From assembly GCF_020497125.1 (NCBI RefSeq), contig NC_059082.1, forward strand, positions 47,514,524-47,578,523: a stretch of DNA of 64,000 bases, written 5' to 3'. The notes under the pieces were generated by a model. It was not told the origin of the DNA. It saw nothing but the letters and a program-made list of their open reading frames with translations, and made no database searches. Position numbers and translations under genes: made by a program. The DNA comes from Mauremys mutica (taxonomy: Eukaryota > Chordata > Testudines > Geoemydidae). Of the stretch, positions 21,405 to 32,560 are shown piece after piece. Every line of letters starts with the position of its first letter. Positions within the stretch are counted from its first letter, which is position 1.

Positions 21405-22110
21405 CAGGGGTGAAAGTAACTCAAGACCCTTACTGGTACGGGGTGGGGGCAGCTCTTGCCCCCGAAGGGGCGGGGCCTCAGGTGGAAGGGGTGGGGCCTC
21501 AGGTGGAAGGGGCGGGGCTAGGGGTCAGCATCCCCCAGCCAGCCCTTCCAGGCCACCTGGTCCATGCCGCCTGGGGTTCCCGTGGTGATTTAAAGGGCAG
21601 CGTCCAGAGCCCCGGGCCCTTTTAAATTGCCGGCCCCAGGGCAGCTGTTCTCTTTGCACCCCCCCGCCCATCGGCGCACGAGGGGGGGCAAAAGGGGCAG
21701 GGACCTTAAAGCGCTGCAGAGTTCTTTGTTGCAGCAGCGCTTTAACGTTGCTGCGCTGCTTCCCCTCCACTACTTCCCCGTCGGCGGCCCAGCGCTCCCG
21801 CGGCAAAGGACCGTCACTTTAATGTCCCTGCCCTTTTTGCCTCCCCTGTCTGCGGCCCTCTGGTAGGGTCCCTACTGGCAGGGCTGCTGACCGAGGTGGG
21901 TGGGAGGAGAAAGGGGTGGCAACATTAAAGTGCTGTTGCAGCAGCACTTTAAGGATGGTCCTTTGCTGCGGCAGTGCTTTGAGGATCCTCAAAGTGCTGT
22001 CACAGCAAAGGACCATCCTTAAAGCGCTGCTGCGGCAGTGCTTTAACATTGCTGCCCCTTCCCCCCGCCCCCCGTCGGCGGTAAAGACGTACAACACGTT
22101 TCTGCTCCAC
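21405..22110. mobile_element. hAT-like fragment
   Basis: Left end CAGGGGTGAAAGTAACTC, GC-rich interior with repeated GGGGCGGGGC blocks, and an almost perfect palindrome at 21920-22052. I did not find the matching right terminus, so the right end is approximate. Confidence 0.55.
21920..22052. repeat. Long palindrome (about 66-bp arms)
   Basis: Centred on GAGGATCCTC (21981-21990). Left-arm blocks GTGCTGTTGCAGCAGCACTT and AAGGATGGTCCTTTGCTG are mirrored in the right arm. The transcript would fold as a long hairpin. Confidence 0.85.
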
Positions 22111-22283
22111 ACTTCCTGTCGATTTCTATGTCAGTGAGTTAGTAAGCAAATCTGTAGCGCTACATAGCAAGTTCCTGTACCGTGTACCGTGTGTTAAGAA
22201 GTCTTGCATGTTAAATAGGTAGCACTGGGAGGCACGGTGCTACTGCGCATTAAGCGGATTCACACGTAAACAGGTCTGTACTG

Positions 22284-23127
22284 TAACCACAGATGTGTCC
22301 GAGTTTGGTGTGGGAGCCGTTTTAATGCAGGAAGGACCGAATCAAGAATTCCATCCTGTCGTGTTTCTCAGCAAAAAACTGTCTGAAAGGAGAAGCCACT
22401 GGTCAATCAGGAAAAAGGAATGTTAACACCATTGTGTATGCTCTGGAAAAGCTACACCTATACGTTTGGGGATGGCGTTTCCACCTGCAAACCGATCAGG
22501 CTGTGCTGAAGTGGCTTCATACCATCAAGAACAATAACAAAACACTTCTTCAGTTAAGTTTAGCTCTCCAAGATTTTAATTTTAAAATACAACACATTTC
22601 AGGACCTTCTAAGGCCTGGTCTACACTTGGGGTGGGGGTTCGATCTAAGGTACGCGACTTCAGCTACGCGAATAGCGTAGCTGAAGTTGAACTACCTTAG
22701 TTCAAACTTCTTACCTGTCCAGACGCCGCGGGATCGAAGTCTGCGGCTCCCCCATTGACTCCGCCACCGCCGTTCGCGGTGGTGGATTTCCGGAGTCGAC
22801 GGGAGCGCGTTCGGAGTTCGAACTATCGCGTCTAGATTAGGCATGATAGTTCGAACTCCGAGAAGTCGAACGCTATGCGTCGACCCGGCAGGTAAGTATA
22901 GACCTACCCTAACATAGTGGCTGATACACTCTCCCATGAAAGATTCTGAAAATCAACTGGTTAAAATCGTCCTTAAAATGTGAAAAATATTGTTCTTTTT
23001 TATATAATCAGTAGTATATCTAAAGATGCATGTGTCTTATTAACTCTGTTCTCTCCTAGAGCTCTAGGAAAAAAATTCACAGCCAGTGTGGAGGAGGCTG
23101 TCCAGCACTGTCTATGATTTGGGGGGG
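22284..23127 (+). pseudogene. Family B RNase H and polypurine tract
   Basis: TDVSEFGVGAVLMQEG and HPVVFLSKKLSER near 22290-22400 are the RNase H start; the frame changes near 22425 and then reads ALEKLHLYVWGWRFHLQTDQ (22437). The end (VADALSRE-type) lies beyond the Harbinger MITE at 22910-22950. GATTTGGGGGGG at 23114-23127 is the polypurine tract before the LTR. Confidence 0.85.
22613..22909. mobile_element. Harbinger MITE
   Basis: A 297-bp element with inverted ends GGCCTGGTCTACACTT and GGGTAGGTCTATACTT, flanked by TAA on both sides (22610-22612, 22910-22912). The ends resemble those of the full Harbinger at 11101. Inserted into the RNase H frame. No coding capacity. Confidence 0.92.
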
Positions 23128-24848
23128 CATCATAAATATACAGTTAAGGGTAGCGTAAAATACCTCCTTTACCTGTAAAGGGTTAAGAAGCTCATATAAC
23201 CTGGTTGGCACCTGACCAAAAGGACCAATGAAGGGAGAAGATACTTTCAAATCTGTGGGGGAATGTAGTGAGGCGGACTGGTCCCCAGGCGCCCCGGAGG
23301 ACGAGGAGCCCAGCCGGAGGCCGGACTGGGCGGAGCTACGGGGCTCTGGGCCTGCCCCACAAAGGGTCAAGCACCGGCCCGGAAGTACAAAGGCGGGCCC
23401 TCCAGGCTCAGTAAGGCCCCAGCCGTCAGCAAGGCCAGACATCCACGACCGAGCTCCCACTGGGGAGGCCGCAGAAGGCAGCGGCTGACCCAGCCTCCCC
23501 CTCGCTCGCTACCCGGAGGAAGACTGGCCAAGCCTGCCCCGCTCCCGCTACCCGGAGGAGGAGTGGCCGAGCCTGCCCCGCTCCCGCTACCCGGAGGAGG
23601 ACTGGCCGAGCCTGCCTCGCTCCCGCTACCCGGAGGAGGAGCCGAGCCTGTCGGTGGCCGCCAACCCCAAGGACCCGCTGAGCCCACCCGAGCACACTTT
23701 CCCTGAGGAGCCGATGGTGGTTGAACCCTCTGCCGAAACCACAGTAACTCAGGTACTTGAGGAGGGGGAAGGTGGAAGTAGCCCAGGGGCAGCCAACCCC
23801 AGTCTGGCTGCAGCACTGCCAGAACCGATGTCAGTGTGTTGCGGCCTGGATCCCCACTGACAGCAGTGAGTTTCTGCCGCTGCTAGGGCCCCGGGCTGGG
23901 ACGCAGTGGAGTGGGAGGGCCTGCGTCCCCCCCTGCCACTCTTCCAGGGGTGGCAGACGTCCCCCTCTCCCTGGCCCGAGGAGGCCTTTAGACTTGAACT
24001 GCTGCTCAGCCCTGCCTGAGGGTCTGAGCCCTGTACCTGTGTTTGTGCCCCGCCCTGAGCCAGGGCTTGGGCTTTGTAGATTCATAGACTGTACTACTCG
24101 TGTGTAGTGAGGCTGCCTGGTCCCCAGGTGCCCAGAGGGCGAAAAGCGACCCCTCGCCCGACAGGGGAACCCTTACAGGGAAGGTTTTTGTTTTGTGTTC
24201 CTTTGTGTTTTCTCCGAGGAGTCAGGACAAAGAAAATACATCTCCCAAAGCCATACCTGAACTAAGCATCTAAGATTACAAATTGTAAGTAATAGGAAGG
24301 AAATGCATTAAATTATCTTTTGGTTTAGCTTGTGAATTGTCCCTATGCTAAGAAGAAGGTTTATTCCTGTTTTTTTGTAACTTTAAAGTTTTGCCTAGAG
24401 GGGAATCCTCTATGTTTTGAATCTTATTGCCCTGTAAAATTACCTTCCATCCTGATTTTACAGAGGTGCTTCTTTTACTTTTTTCTTTATAATAAAGTTC
24501 TGTTTTTTTAAGAATCTGATTATTTTTTAGGGTCCTAAAAACCCAAGGGTCTGGTCTGTGCTCACCTTGTAAACCTATTTGGTTGGTATATTATTCTCAA
24601 GCCTCCCCAGAAAAGGGGTGAAGGGGCTTGGGGGGATATTTTGGGGAAACAGGAACTCCAAGTGGTTCTTTTCCTAAATCTTTGTCTAACTCGCTTGGTG
24701 GCGGCAGCAGAACCTTCCGAGGACAAGAAAGGATTTGTGCCTTGGAAAAGTTTTTAAACCTAAGCTGCTGGAATATAAGCTTAGGGGTCTTTCATGCGGG
24801 TCCCCACATCTGTACCCCAGAGTTCAGAGTGAGGAGGGAATCCTGATA
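23128..24848 (+). repeat. Family B 3' LTR interrupted by a family A solo LTR
   Basis: Begins CATCATAAATATACAG after the purine tract and ends GGGAATCCTGATA; about 800 bases after removing the solo LTR. The same internal blocks as the LTR at 577 can be followed on both sides of the insertion. Confidence 0.9.
23264..24177 (+). repeat. Family A solo LTR
   Basis: 914 bases, TGTAGTGAGGCGG to AACCCTTACA, flanked by GGGAA (23259-23263, 24178-24182). It holds four units of the 39-bp repeat (23519-23645). A stretch of about 32 bases at its start (TGTAGTGAGGC..., CTGGTCCCCAGG) recurs at 24103, 75 bases before its end. A solo LTR forms by recombination between the two LTRs of a complete copy. Confidence 0.93.
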
Positions 24849-24933
24849 GTGGCAGTGACCATTACAATTGCAGAAGTGCTTTGTCTATGCTTAGCCCTCT
24901 TTTCAGTCTGCCTCAGAACAGAAAGCATTTTAC

Positions 24934-24996
24934 CTGCGTGTTATATGTGAACTCCTGGAGCTGCTTCCTGATCTCTGCCCAGCCCTCCTCATCCAG
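24934..24996 (-). CDS. CCDC78: CCDC78 exon H (partial gene, in-window 3'-most exon)
   Basis: 63 bases, 21 codons, LDEEGWAEIRKQLQEFTYNT plus a final Q. Acceptor CAAG|CTGGATGAG (an alternative AG lies 4 bases upstream), donor CACGCAG|GTAAAAT. It joins in phase 0 to exon G. The pattern (L-D-x-x-x-W-A-x-I-x-x-x-L-x-x-F-x-x-x-T-Q) matches the C-terminal region of CCDC78 as I remember it in mammals. The next exon should lie left of the window, beyond the 24-kb family B block. Confidence 0.8.
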
Positions 24997-25003
24997 CTTG
25001 CTA

Positions 25004-28000
25004 GGATAGAGCAGCAGATGTTAATTACAATCATATATACAAAGCCAGACCATCCCTAAACCATGGGGCTCGGCATGGCCACCAGATATGCTACTGCCTT
25101 TTCAGCACCCCAGAAAGCATAAATTTCAGATCATCTTCCAGACTGATTCCCTGTATGGCTGCAGAGCACATCACTGTTCCTTCACATACCTGGGCAATGA
25201 GAGTCACAGGTCCTACAACCTGGATCTCTGCTGGGGTGGCTGGATTTGCCCTTAGTTTACATCATCAAACAGACATAAGAAAGGACTCAGTGCAGAAATA
25301 ATCATTAACCTGACTCAGTAGGGCTGAACTTTGTGAGGAAAGAAGTGAGGCGCATAACAAATGCCAAATACTAGCACTTAATTCCTTTTGTGCTTCTGCA
25401 CAAATCCACTCATTCTAATGTGGAGTATAAAAAATGGTGACAGATGAGATAATTATGAAGAAAGGCAGCCAAGCCATGGGAAAGTTCTTCCTATTCTGTC
25501 CTGGGCTGAATAAGCAAAATATAGGTCACATCTGATGGCCAAGGGATTTTGATTATATAGAAAGAATGGCATGAACTGAGGAATGCATTGTGTTCAAACT
25601 CTGTAGCCCACATACAAGTTAAAGGCTTAATTGGGACTGAAAGAGCTCCCTCTGGTGTCTGTGTTAACAACTGGGAAAAATAGATGACTTTCTGGAAGAA
25701 AGGGACTGTAATTTTATATAAGTAAAATAGTTAAGAGATCAAAAATAACAGCAAAATACATATGTCTAAATAGTAATGGGAAATACAGCAATGACTCTCA
25801 GTGAAACAACTCTGTTAACTACATGCATTTGCAATGTTGTAGCTGTACTGGTCTCAGGATATGAGACACAAGGAGGGTGAGGTAATATCTTGTATTGGAT
25901 TAACTTCTCAAAAGAAGTTTGTCAAATAAAAAAAAATATTTCCTCACCCCCCTTGTCTTTCACAATATGCATTGTCAGGCTAGTAACAGGAGGGAGATCG
26001 TGGCAAGGATGTAAACATTAAGATACAGAAAATAAATGTCATTACAAGTGTGGATAGAACACAAGCCTCTAAAAGAAACTTAACAGGAGATGCATCACTA
26101 AGGTCCAGAGTCTGCTACTTTTGTCCCTTATTCCTCAAGTAGTCCCATTGCAATGAATGGATGCACTCAAGGATTAAAGTACTGCTCTGCATGGGAAATG
26201 GTGGCAGAATCTGGCATAGAGCTAGCGCTCATTTCTAGAGACACTTGGTAACCATGTAGCTTAGGGTCTGACTGATTCAGAAGGGTTACATATTTGGATC
26301 TCTTTAAAACTGAATTTCTGTTTGAAATATGTCACACTAGAGACTCCATGGGTAAGGCTTTAAAACAATTTATATTATAAACTGAATTCTCTCATTCACA
26401 CAGCCCAATTTCCTGGGGGTGGAGGTGTTAGGGGGGCAGGAAGGGATGATTTCCACCTACCATTTCTCATGTGAAGTCCTTCACAGAAAAGTGTTCCAGA
26501 AAGCGTCAGATTAATTGGACAAGTATTCTGGTTGATAAAGGTTCATATCCCACCCTCATCACAGGGGGATCTGAGCACTTTCCAGTAGCGCATTAAGAAA
26601 TTGTAACTAATCTTTATCACATGTCTGTTCTCTCATCCTCTTCCCAAGGAGAGAATTGGGTGTGTAGCATAGTGTTCTGCTGTGGTAGGGTTTTTACAAG
26701 AATGAGGTATTGAAGAGGTGGGAATTTTTTTCTAAAAATTATTCTCTCTTCTGTCCACTCATAACTCCAAAGCAGCTTCATCTAAGAACTCCTAGCTTCT
26801 ATTATACTCTAATCTGCAGTGACAATAGTGCATGGGACACCTTGACCAAGCTGGAGCATAAAAGCTGTTAGTCATTAGAGACAGAGCCTGAGACACTGCC
26901 CTGCCCTGATGCCACTATGTAGACCTGTTCAAAGGAAGTGCCAAGTGCATGTGAAATGATAACAAATCAGATGACTAGTGTTTTACACCCACTTTGTCCT
27001 AGTGTCAATGACTGCATGAGGAATGAGGCAACAGAGAAACAAGCCCTGAATTTGTTGGTCTTATATGTAATAGCTTTTGGGAGGGATCTAGTCCAAGCTT
27101 CACTACGTGTAATCTAAGCTTTCATTGAAAAAGAAATATGTTTCTAGCCCTCTGTGTTGGGAAGAGACTCCTCTATGCTTACAAGTTTAGCAGGGTGATG
27201 TTACCAAAAAATAATAGGCTATTCATGGTGGAAAAATTGTAGTCCCTCCAAGTTACTCTCCCTCTCCCCTCATCTGCCAATCATCAGAATTGCTACTGAT
27301 TCTTCAAGTTCTGCATAGCGAGTATTTTTAAACACATGCCCATATCATGGCAGTACTGAGGACAGCGGCAATGACAGGCCCATCTCAGTCTGTACACTTA
27401 TCTGCTCTTGATTGCAGCATCTCCTCTTAGTTCCTGAGTCACTACTACTTCCTATCACTAGAGTCCTGCAAATCTGCGGCTATCCACTTTATATCCACGG
27501 ACCATGTTTGTGGATTGGATGCGGACAAAAACTTTGTATATGCACAGGGCGCTATCTATCACTGCTGCCTGGAAAGATGGATCCCTTAGAGAGAAGTGGG
27601 GGCAGTGTCCTCTGTAGACCCTAAGGACACGAGGCCATGTGTGTCTCCTGCAGCTACATTGCATTACAGAAGGCATATTTCTAATCTTAACAGTTTTGTC
27701 CTAACATCTGTTTTCTTTCTGTGATCTAGGTAATTAAAGTCTCAGTAGAATAACTGAGTAGTGAGGAAAGAAAGATAACTCATCAAAAACTATTTAATAA
27801 AGTGACAAGAAGCCAAATCTAGGAGGTATCAGATACAGTTGTGGCACACCTGCACCAGCCCTTGCTCCACCCAAAACTTGCAAGCATGTTCATGTACTAT
27901 GAAAAAGCAGAAACAAGACTGCCCTGATTCTTTAAGGACACAAGTAGTCCCATTTAAAATCAATGGAACTACAAGTATGATTAAAATTAGAGCCTCAATG

Positions 28001-28044
28001 GCTACCTCATTTCAAGACCAAGCATGCTTGGTGCACCTTGTGCA
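25004..28044. other. CCDC78 intron, mostly anonymous
   Basis: AT-rich intron with no exon or RNA gene recognised. 25845-25985 contains a known type of reptile interspersed repeat (GGTAATATCTTGTATTGGAT core with partly inverted flanks). 27466-27560 looks like a degraded short inverted-repeat element. Confidence 0.5.
25845..25985. repeat. Reptile interspersed repeat (possibly Penelope-related)
   Basis: Core GTGAGGTAATATCTTGTATT with the inverted segment CACCCCCCTTGTCT at the other side. The family assignment is from memory of turtle and crocodile genomes and is uncertain. Confidence 0.4.
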
Positions 28045-28439
28045 GTAACGATGGTCCTTCCCAATGTGTGTCCCTGTGGGTTCTCCACTCTAGGTGTCGG
28101 TGCGTCCCTGCACCAGAGATTTCTCGCAGCAGTACTCAGTCGGGGGAAGGGTGCACACAGGAGTCGTCTCATGCAGCCATTGGCACCTCCTGTAGCGCGT
28201 GCTTCCCCTGACCATCTCCTCCATTCCTTCTCTACCACAGAGCTTGGCTGTGTGAACTCCAAAGTAGAGGAGAGGAGGGTGGGTAATGGAGCACCCACAG
28301 GCAGGGACACACATCTTGAAGAACCATCGTTATTGCACAAGTTGAGTAACTTCTTCTTTGAGTGGTGTCCTTGTGGGTGCTCCACTCTAGGTGTTTGTAG
28401 AGCAGTACCCCACCAGGGATGGTAGGGGTTCGGAGTTAT

Positions 28440-28985
28440 GTATAAGTGTGTGAGGCCAACAATAAAGTCTGAGACAAGGCCTTGGGTGATAGCATAATGC
28501 TTTGCAAAAGTCTCCTCCGATGTCCAGGTTGCAACTGTACAATTATCTATTAAGGGGACATTGTTCAAGAATGCAATCGATGTCGCTAAGGCTCGCGTTG
28601 AGTGGGATCTGATGCCCACAGGGGGTTCTTTGTGATGCAGGTGGTAGCAAGTTTGAATACAGGTAGACCCCCATTTGGAGAGTCTCTGGGTCGATATTGT
28701 AGAGCCCTTGGAGTGCTCTGTTGTAGAGACGAATAGTCTTGGTGACTTGCGAAATGGTTTAGTTCTGTCCAAGAAGAAGGCTACAGCTCGTCTGACATCT
28801 AGCATGTGCAATGTTGCCTCTGAAGAGTTATGTGGCTTCGGATAGAAGGCAGGTAAGTGTATGATTTGGTTAATATGAAAATTTGTAGCCACTTCAGGCA
28901 AGAATTTTGGGTGAGGACATAACATGATTTTGTCTTTGGTAAATACACTGTATGGTGGTTCAGCCATCAATGCTCCTATTTCGCT
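28440..28985 (-). pseudogene. DIRS tyrosine recombinase
   Basis: Minus-strand frame with the recombinase signature: an arginine in MLDVRRAVAFFLDRTKPF, the H-x-x-R box in GIRSHSTRALATS, and the catalytic tyrosine in ETFAKHYAI. In DIRS elements this enzyme, not an integrase, inserts the circular cDNA. The frame is open from about 28970 to the end of the recombinase, so this domain looks undamaged at the level I can read. Confidence 0.85.
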
Positions 28986-31900
28986 GACATCTTGAAGATG
29001 CGATTGCCACTAGGAATGCAACCTTCATTGACATATGTAGGAGTGAGCAGGTTGCTAGAGGTTTGAAGGGTGGTCTTCTGAGACATTTGAGCACAAGATT
29101 GAGATCCCATGGTGGTGCAGGTTGGCGTACTTCTGGGTACATGTTCTGTATATCTGCTAGAAAGCACCATGTAAATCGGGTGAGCAATATTGAAGCTCCT
29201 TCTATTTGTTCATGGAGCGCCGTGATGGCAGCCAGGTGTACTTTAATAGAACGCTAATCCTGTTTCCTTCAGTTCTAGTAGATAGTCTAGGATCATAGAT
29301 AGAGGTGTCTTGGTCATGTCCAGTTGTTTCTGCTGACACCAAAGGGAGAATCTTCTCCACTTGTGGCTGTAAGTATTTCTAGTGTGAGGTGATGGCTATT
29401 TAGTAATACCTGTTTTACTTTCTTCGAACAGTTCAATTCCCCATGTTGGAACCAGAGAGAAGCCATGCTTTGAGATGGAGTTTCACTGGGTCTGGATGGA
29501 GAGTCAGGCCCTTGTTCTGGGACAGGAGGTCCGTCCAGAAAGGCAGCGGTTGGAGGCACAGACTGCTAGATGTGAGAGGTACGGAAACCAAGTCTGTCTG
29601 GGCCATGTGGGGACAATGAGAATGATGTATGCTCTGTCGAGTCGTATCTTGCGGCTGACCTGTGGGATCAGTGGGAAGGCGTACATGAGTGACGTGTTTC
29701 ACGGGATGAGGAAGACATCCCCTAACGATCCCGGTGCCAAGCCTGCCCTGGAGAAAAATAGTGGACATTTGTGATTTGTTGCTGAGATGAAAAGGTCGAT
29801 TACTGGGTGACCCCATTTTTGGAATATAGTGCCAAGAACACTGTTGTGGATTTCCCACTCGTGTTCTTGTGAGAAGTGCCTGCTGAGGTTGTTGGCTGTA
29901 GTGTTTTGACACCCTGGTAGGTATGATGCTGTGATGTTTATATTGTTGCAGATGCAGAAGTTCCATAAATTCATGGCTTTTACACATAGCAAGTGAGACC
30001 TGGCTCCTCCTTGGTGATTGATGTAAAACATGCACGCCACATTGTCGGTGAGAACAGAGATTGAGGTTTCTCGTATGAGTGGGAGGAAGTGTCGGCATAC
30101 ATTGTGTACTGTGTGGAGTTCCAGGAGATTGATATGTAGTCAGGTTTCCGTCGCAGACCACTTGCTTTATACATTGTGGTGACCCAAGTGGGCGCCCCAA
30201 CCTATCAGGGAGGCATCTGTTGTAATAGTCACTGATGGGGGGTCTTGTTGAAAGGGAATCCCAGAGCATACATTCCCTGGCTGTGTCCACCATTGTAGGG
30301 AGATGATAACCCTTGGTGGTAGCATCATACGTCTGTTGAGAAAGTGTTTGCTGGGTGCATAGATCGTGCTCAACCAGTGCTGCAGACAGCGCTTATGGAG
30401 TCTGGCATACTTTACTATGAAAGTCGTAGCTGCCATATGTCCCAGAATCTGAAGGCATGTCCTCACTGAAGTTTGTGGGCTGATGGTCACTGTGGAAATA
30501 AGATTAGTCAATGTAGTGAATCTGTGGTTTGGCAATATTGCCTTGGCTTGTATGGAATCTAGGTTGGCTCCAATAAACTCCAATCGCTGGGCTGGTTCCA
30601 GGGTGGATTTCTTTTTGTGTATCTGTAGACCTAGCTAGTGAAACAGATCTATTGTGGTCTTCAGCATGCCTGCCGTTTCTTGTCGATTGGCACCCTTGAG
30701 AAGGCAATCGTTCAAATAAGGGAAGATGATAACTTCTTTGCGTTGTAAATGTGCTGCTATGATCCGGTGGACATAGTGTACTTGGATTTCCAGAAAGCCT
30801 TTGACAAGGTCCCTCACCAAAGGCTCTTACATAAATTAAGCTGTCATGGGATAAAAGGGAAGGTCCTTTCATGGATTGAGAACTGGTTAAAGGACAGGGA
30901 ACAAAGGGTAGGAATTAATGGTAAATTCTCAGAATGGAGAGGTGTAACTAGTGGTGTTCCCCAAGGGTCAGTCCTCGGACCAATCCTATTCAATTTATTC
31001 ATAAGTGATCTGGAGAAAGGGGTAAACAGTGAGGTGGCCAAGTTTGCAGATGATACTAAACTTCTCAAGATAGTTAAGACCAAAGCAGATTGTGAAGAAC
31101 TTCAAAAAGATCTCACAAAACTAAGTGATTGGGCAACAAAATGGCAAATGAAATTTAATGTGGATAAATGTAAAGTAATGCACACTGGAAAAAATAACCC
31201 CAACTATACATACAACATGATGGGGGCTAACTTAGCTACAACTAGTCAGAAAAAAGATCTTGGCGTCATCGTGGATAGTTCTCTGAAGATGTCCACGCAG
31301 TGTGCAGAGGCGGTCAAAAAAGCAAATAGGATGTTAGGAATCATTAAAAAGGGGATAGAGAATAAGACTGAGAATATATTATTGCCCTTATATAAATCCA
31401 TGGTACGCCCACATCTCGAATACTGTGTACAGATGTGGTCTCCTCACCTCAAAAAAGATATTCTAGCACTAGAAAAGGTTCAGAAAAGGGCAACAAAAAT
31501 GATTAGGGGTTTAGAGAGGGTCCCATACGAGGAAAGATTAAAGAGGCTAGGACTCTTCAGCTTGGAAAAGAGAAGACTAAGGGGGGACATGATAGAGGTA
31601 TATAAAATCATGAGTGATGTTGAGAATTTGGATAAGGAAAAGTTATTTACTTATTCCCATAATACAAGAACTAGGGGTCACCAAATGAAATTAATAGGCA
31701 GCAGGTTTAAAACAAATAAAAGGAAGTTCTTCTTCACGCAGCGCACAGTCAACTTGTGGAACTCCTTACCTGAGGACGTTGTGAAGGCTAGGACTATAAC
31801 AATGTTTAAAAGGGGACTGGATAAATTCATGGTGGCTAAGTCCATAAATGGCTATTAGCCAGAATGGGTAAGAATGGTGTCCCTAGCCTCTGTTCGTCAG

Positions 31901-32560
31901 AGGATGGAGATGGATGGCAGGAGAGAGATCACTTGATCATTGCCTGTTAGATTCACTTCCTCTGGGGCACCTGGCATTGGCCACTGTCGGTAGACAGATA
32001 CTGGGCTAGATGGACCTTTGGTCTGACCCGGTACGGCCTCTCTTATGTTCTTATGTTATGTTCTTATGCTACTACCGCGAGCGTTTTTGAGAATACGTGG
32101 GGAGCAGTGGACAGTCAGAAGGGAAGGACCCTGTATTGGTAGTGGTTGGCTCCTACTGTGAACTGCAGGAACTGTCTGTGGGCAGGATGTATTGTAATAT
32201 GGAAGTATGCATCTTGGAGGTTGAGGGTTGCAAACCAGACCCCCACATCTAGCACTGGGATTATTGTGGCCAGAGTGACCATTTTGAACCTGTGGTTGTG
32301 TACGAACCTGTTGAGTTTTCGGCGATCTAAGATTGGTCTCTATCTCCCTCCTTTCTTCTCTATCAGGAAATATTTGGAATAAAACCCCCCTCCCTTGGTA
32401 TTGATGTGGTACTGGTTCTTTAGCACCCAGCAGTAGGAGGTGGTCTACTTCCTGTTACAGAAGGTGCTCGTGAGAGGGGTCCCTGAAGAGGGACGGGGAA
32501 GGGGGAGGGTAGGGGGATGGCTGTGAAAGGAATGGTGTAGCCAGATTGTATGATCTCCAA
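28986..32560 (-). pseudogene. DIRS reverse transcriptase and RNase H (split by LINE)
   Basis: Right of the LINE (32066-32560): RPILDRRKLNRFV, MVTLATIIPVLDVG and a LQDAYFHITIHP block, the RT fingers and palm. Left of the LINE: VIIFPYLNDCLLKG, the catalytic box with the second aspartate changed to asparagine (YLND), then TTDASLIGWGAHLG and SYLPGCQNTTANNLSR of RNase H, and GHPVIDLFISATNHKCP. Several frameshifts. The two halves join at the codons around GTAGTAGCA/GCACAT when the LINE is removed. Confidence 0.85.
30760..32066 (+). mobile_element. 5'-truncated CR1/L2-group LINE
   Basis: Plus-strand RT fragment in one open frame to 31858: [33 protein letters not shown], catalytic FADDTKLL, and the CR1-type end [16 protein letters not shown] ... 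[14 protein letters not shown] ... [13 protein letters not shown]. It starts inside RT (no endonuclease), so it is 5'-truncated, and ends in a TTATGTTC-type short tail (32041-32066). It differs clearly from the CR1 at 60713. GCTA/TGCTA on both sides may be a short target duplication. It interrupts the DIRS reverse transcriptase. Confidence 0.9.

Larger units (their letters stand above)
21130..22283. mobile_element. TA-inserting (pogo/mariner-type) non-autonomous transposon
   Basis: Ends ACAGTACAGATCTGTTTAC and, inverted, ACAGTACAGACCTGTTTAC. The right side is followed by TA; the left now reads AA, a likely mutated TA. It interrupts the family B RNase H frame, which resumes at 22284. Contains a microsatellite (21228-21280) and a hAT fragment (21405-22110). 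No transposase seen. Confidence 0.8.
577..24848 (+). mobile_element. Family B Gypsy (Gmr1-like order) retrotransposon, heavily interrupted
   Basis: The outermost element of the left part. It starts with an LTR (TGTTATAAACATACAG...) at 577 and ends with a matching LTR finishing CCTGATA at 24848; GTGGC flanks both sides as a 5-bp target-site duplication. After removing five insertions (1663-10019, 10056-19851, 21130-22283, 22613-22909, 23264-24177) what is left is LTR, the back half of integrase, reverse transcriptase, RNase H, purine tract, LTR. Gag, protease and the front of integrase are missing: the left LTR is joined directly to integrase near 1370. Integrase precedes reverse transcriptase, as in Gmr1-like elements. 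The same family occurs at 40489-51108. Confidence 0.9.
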
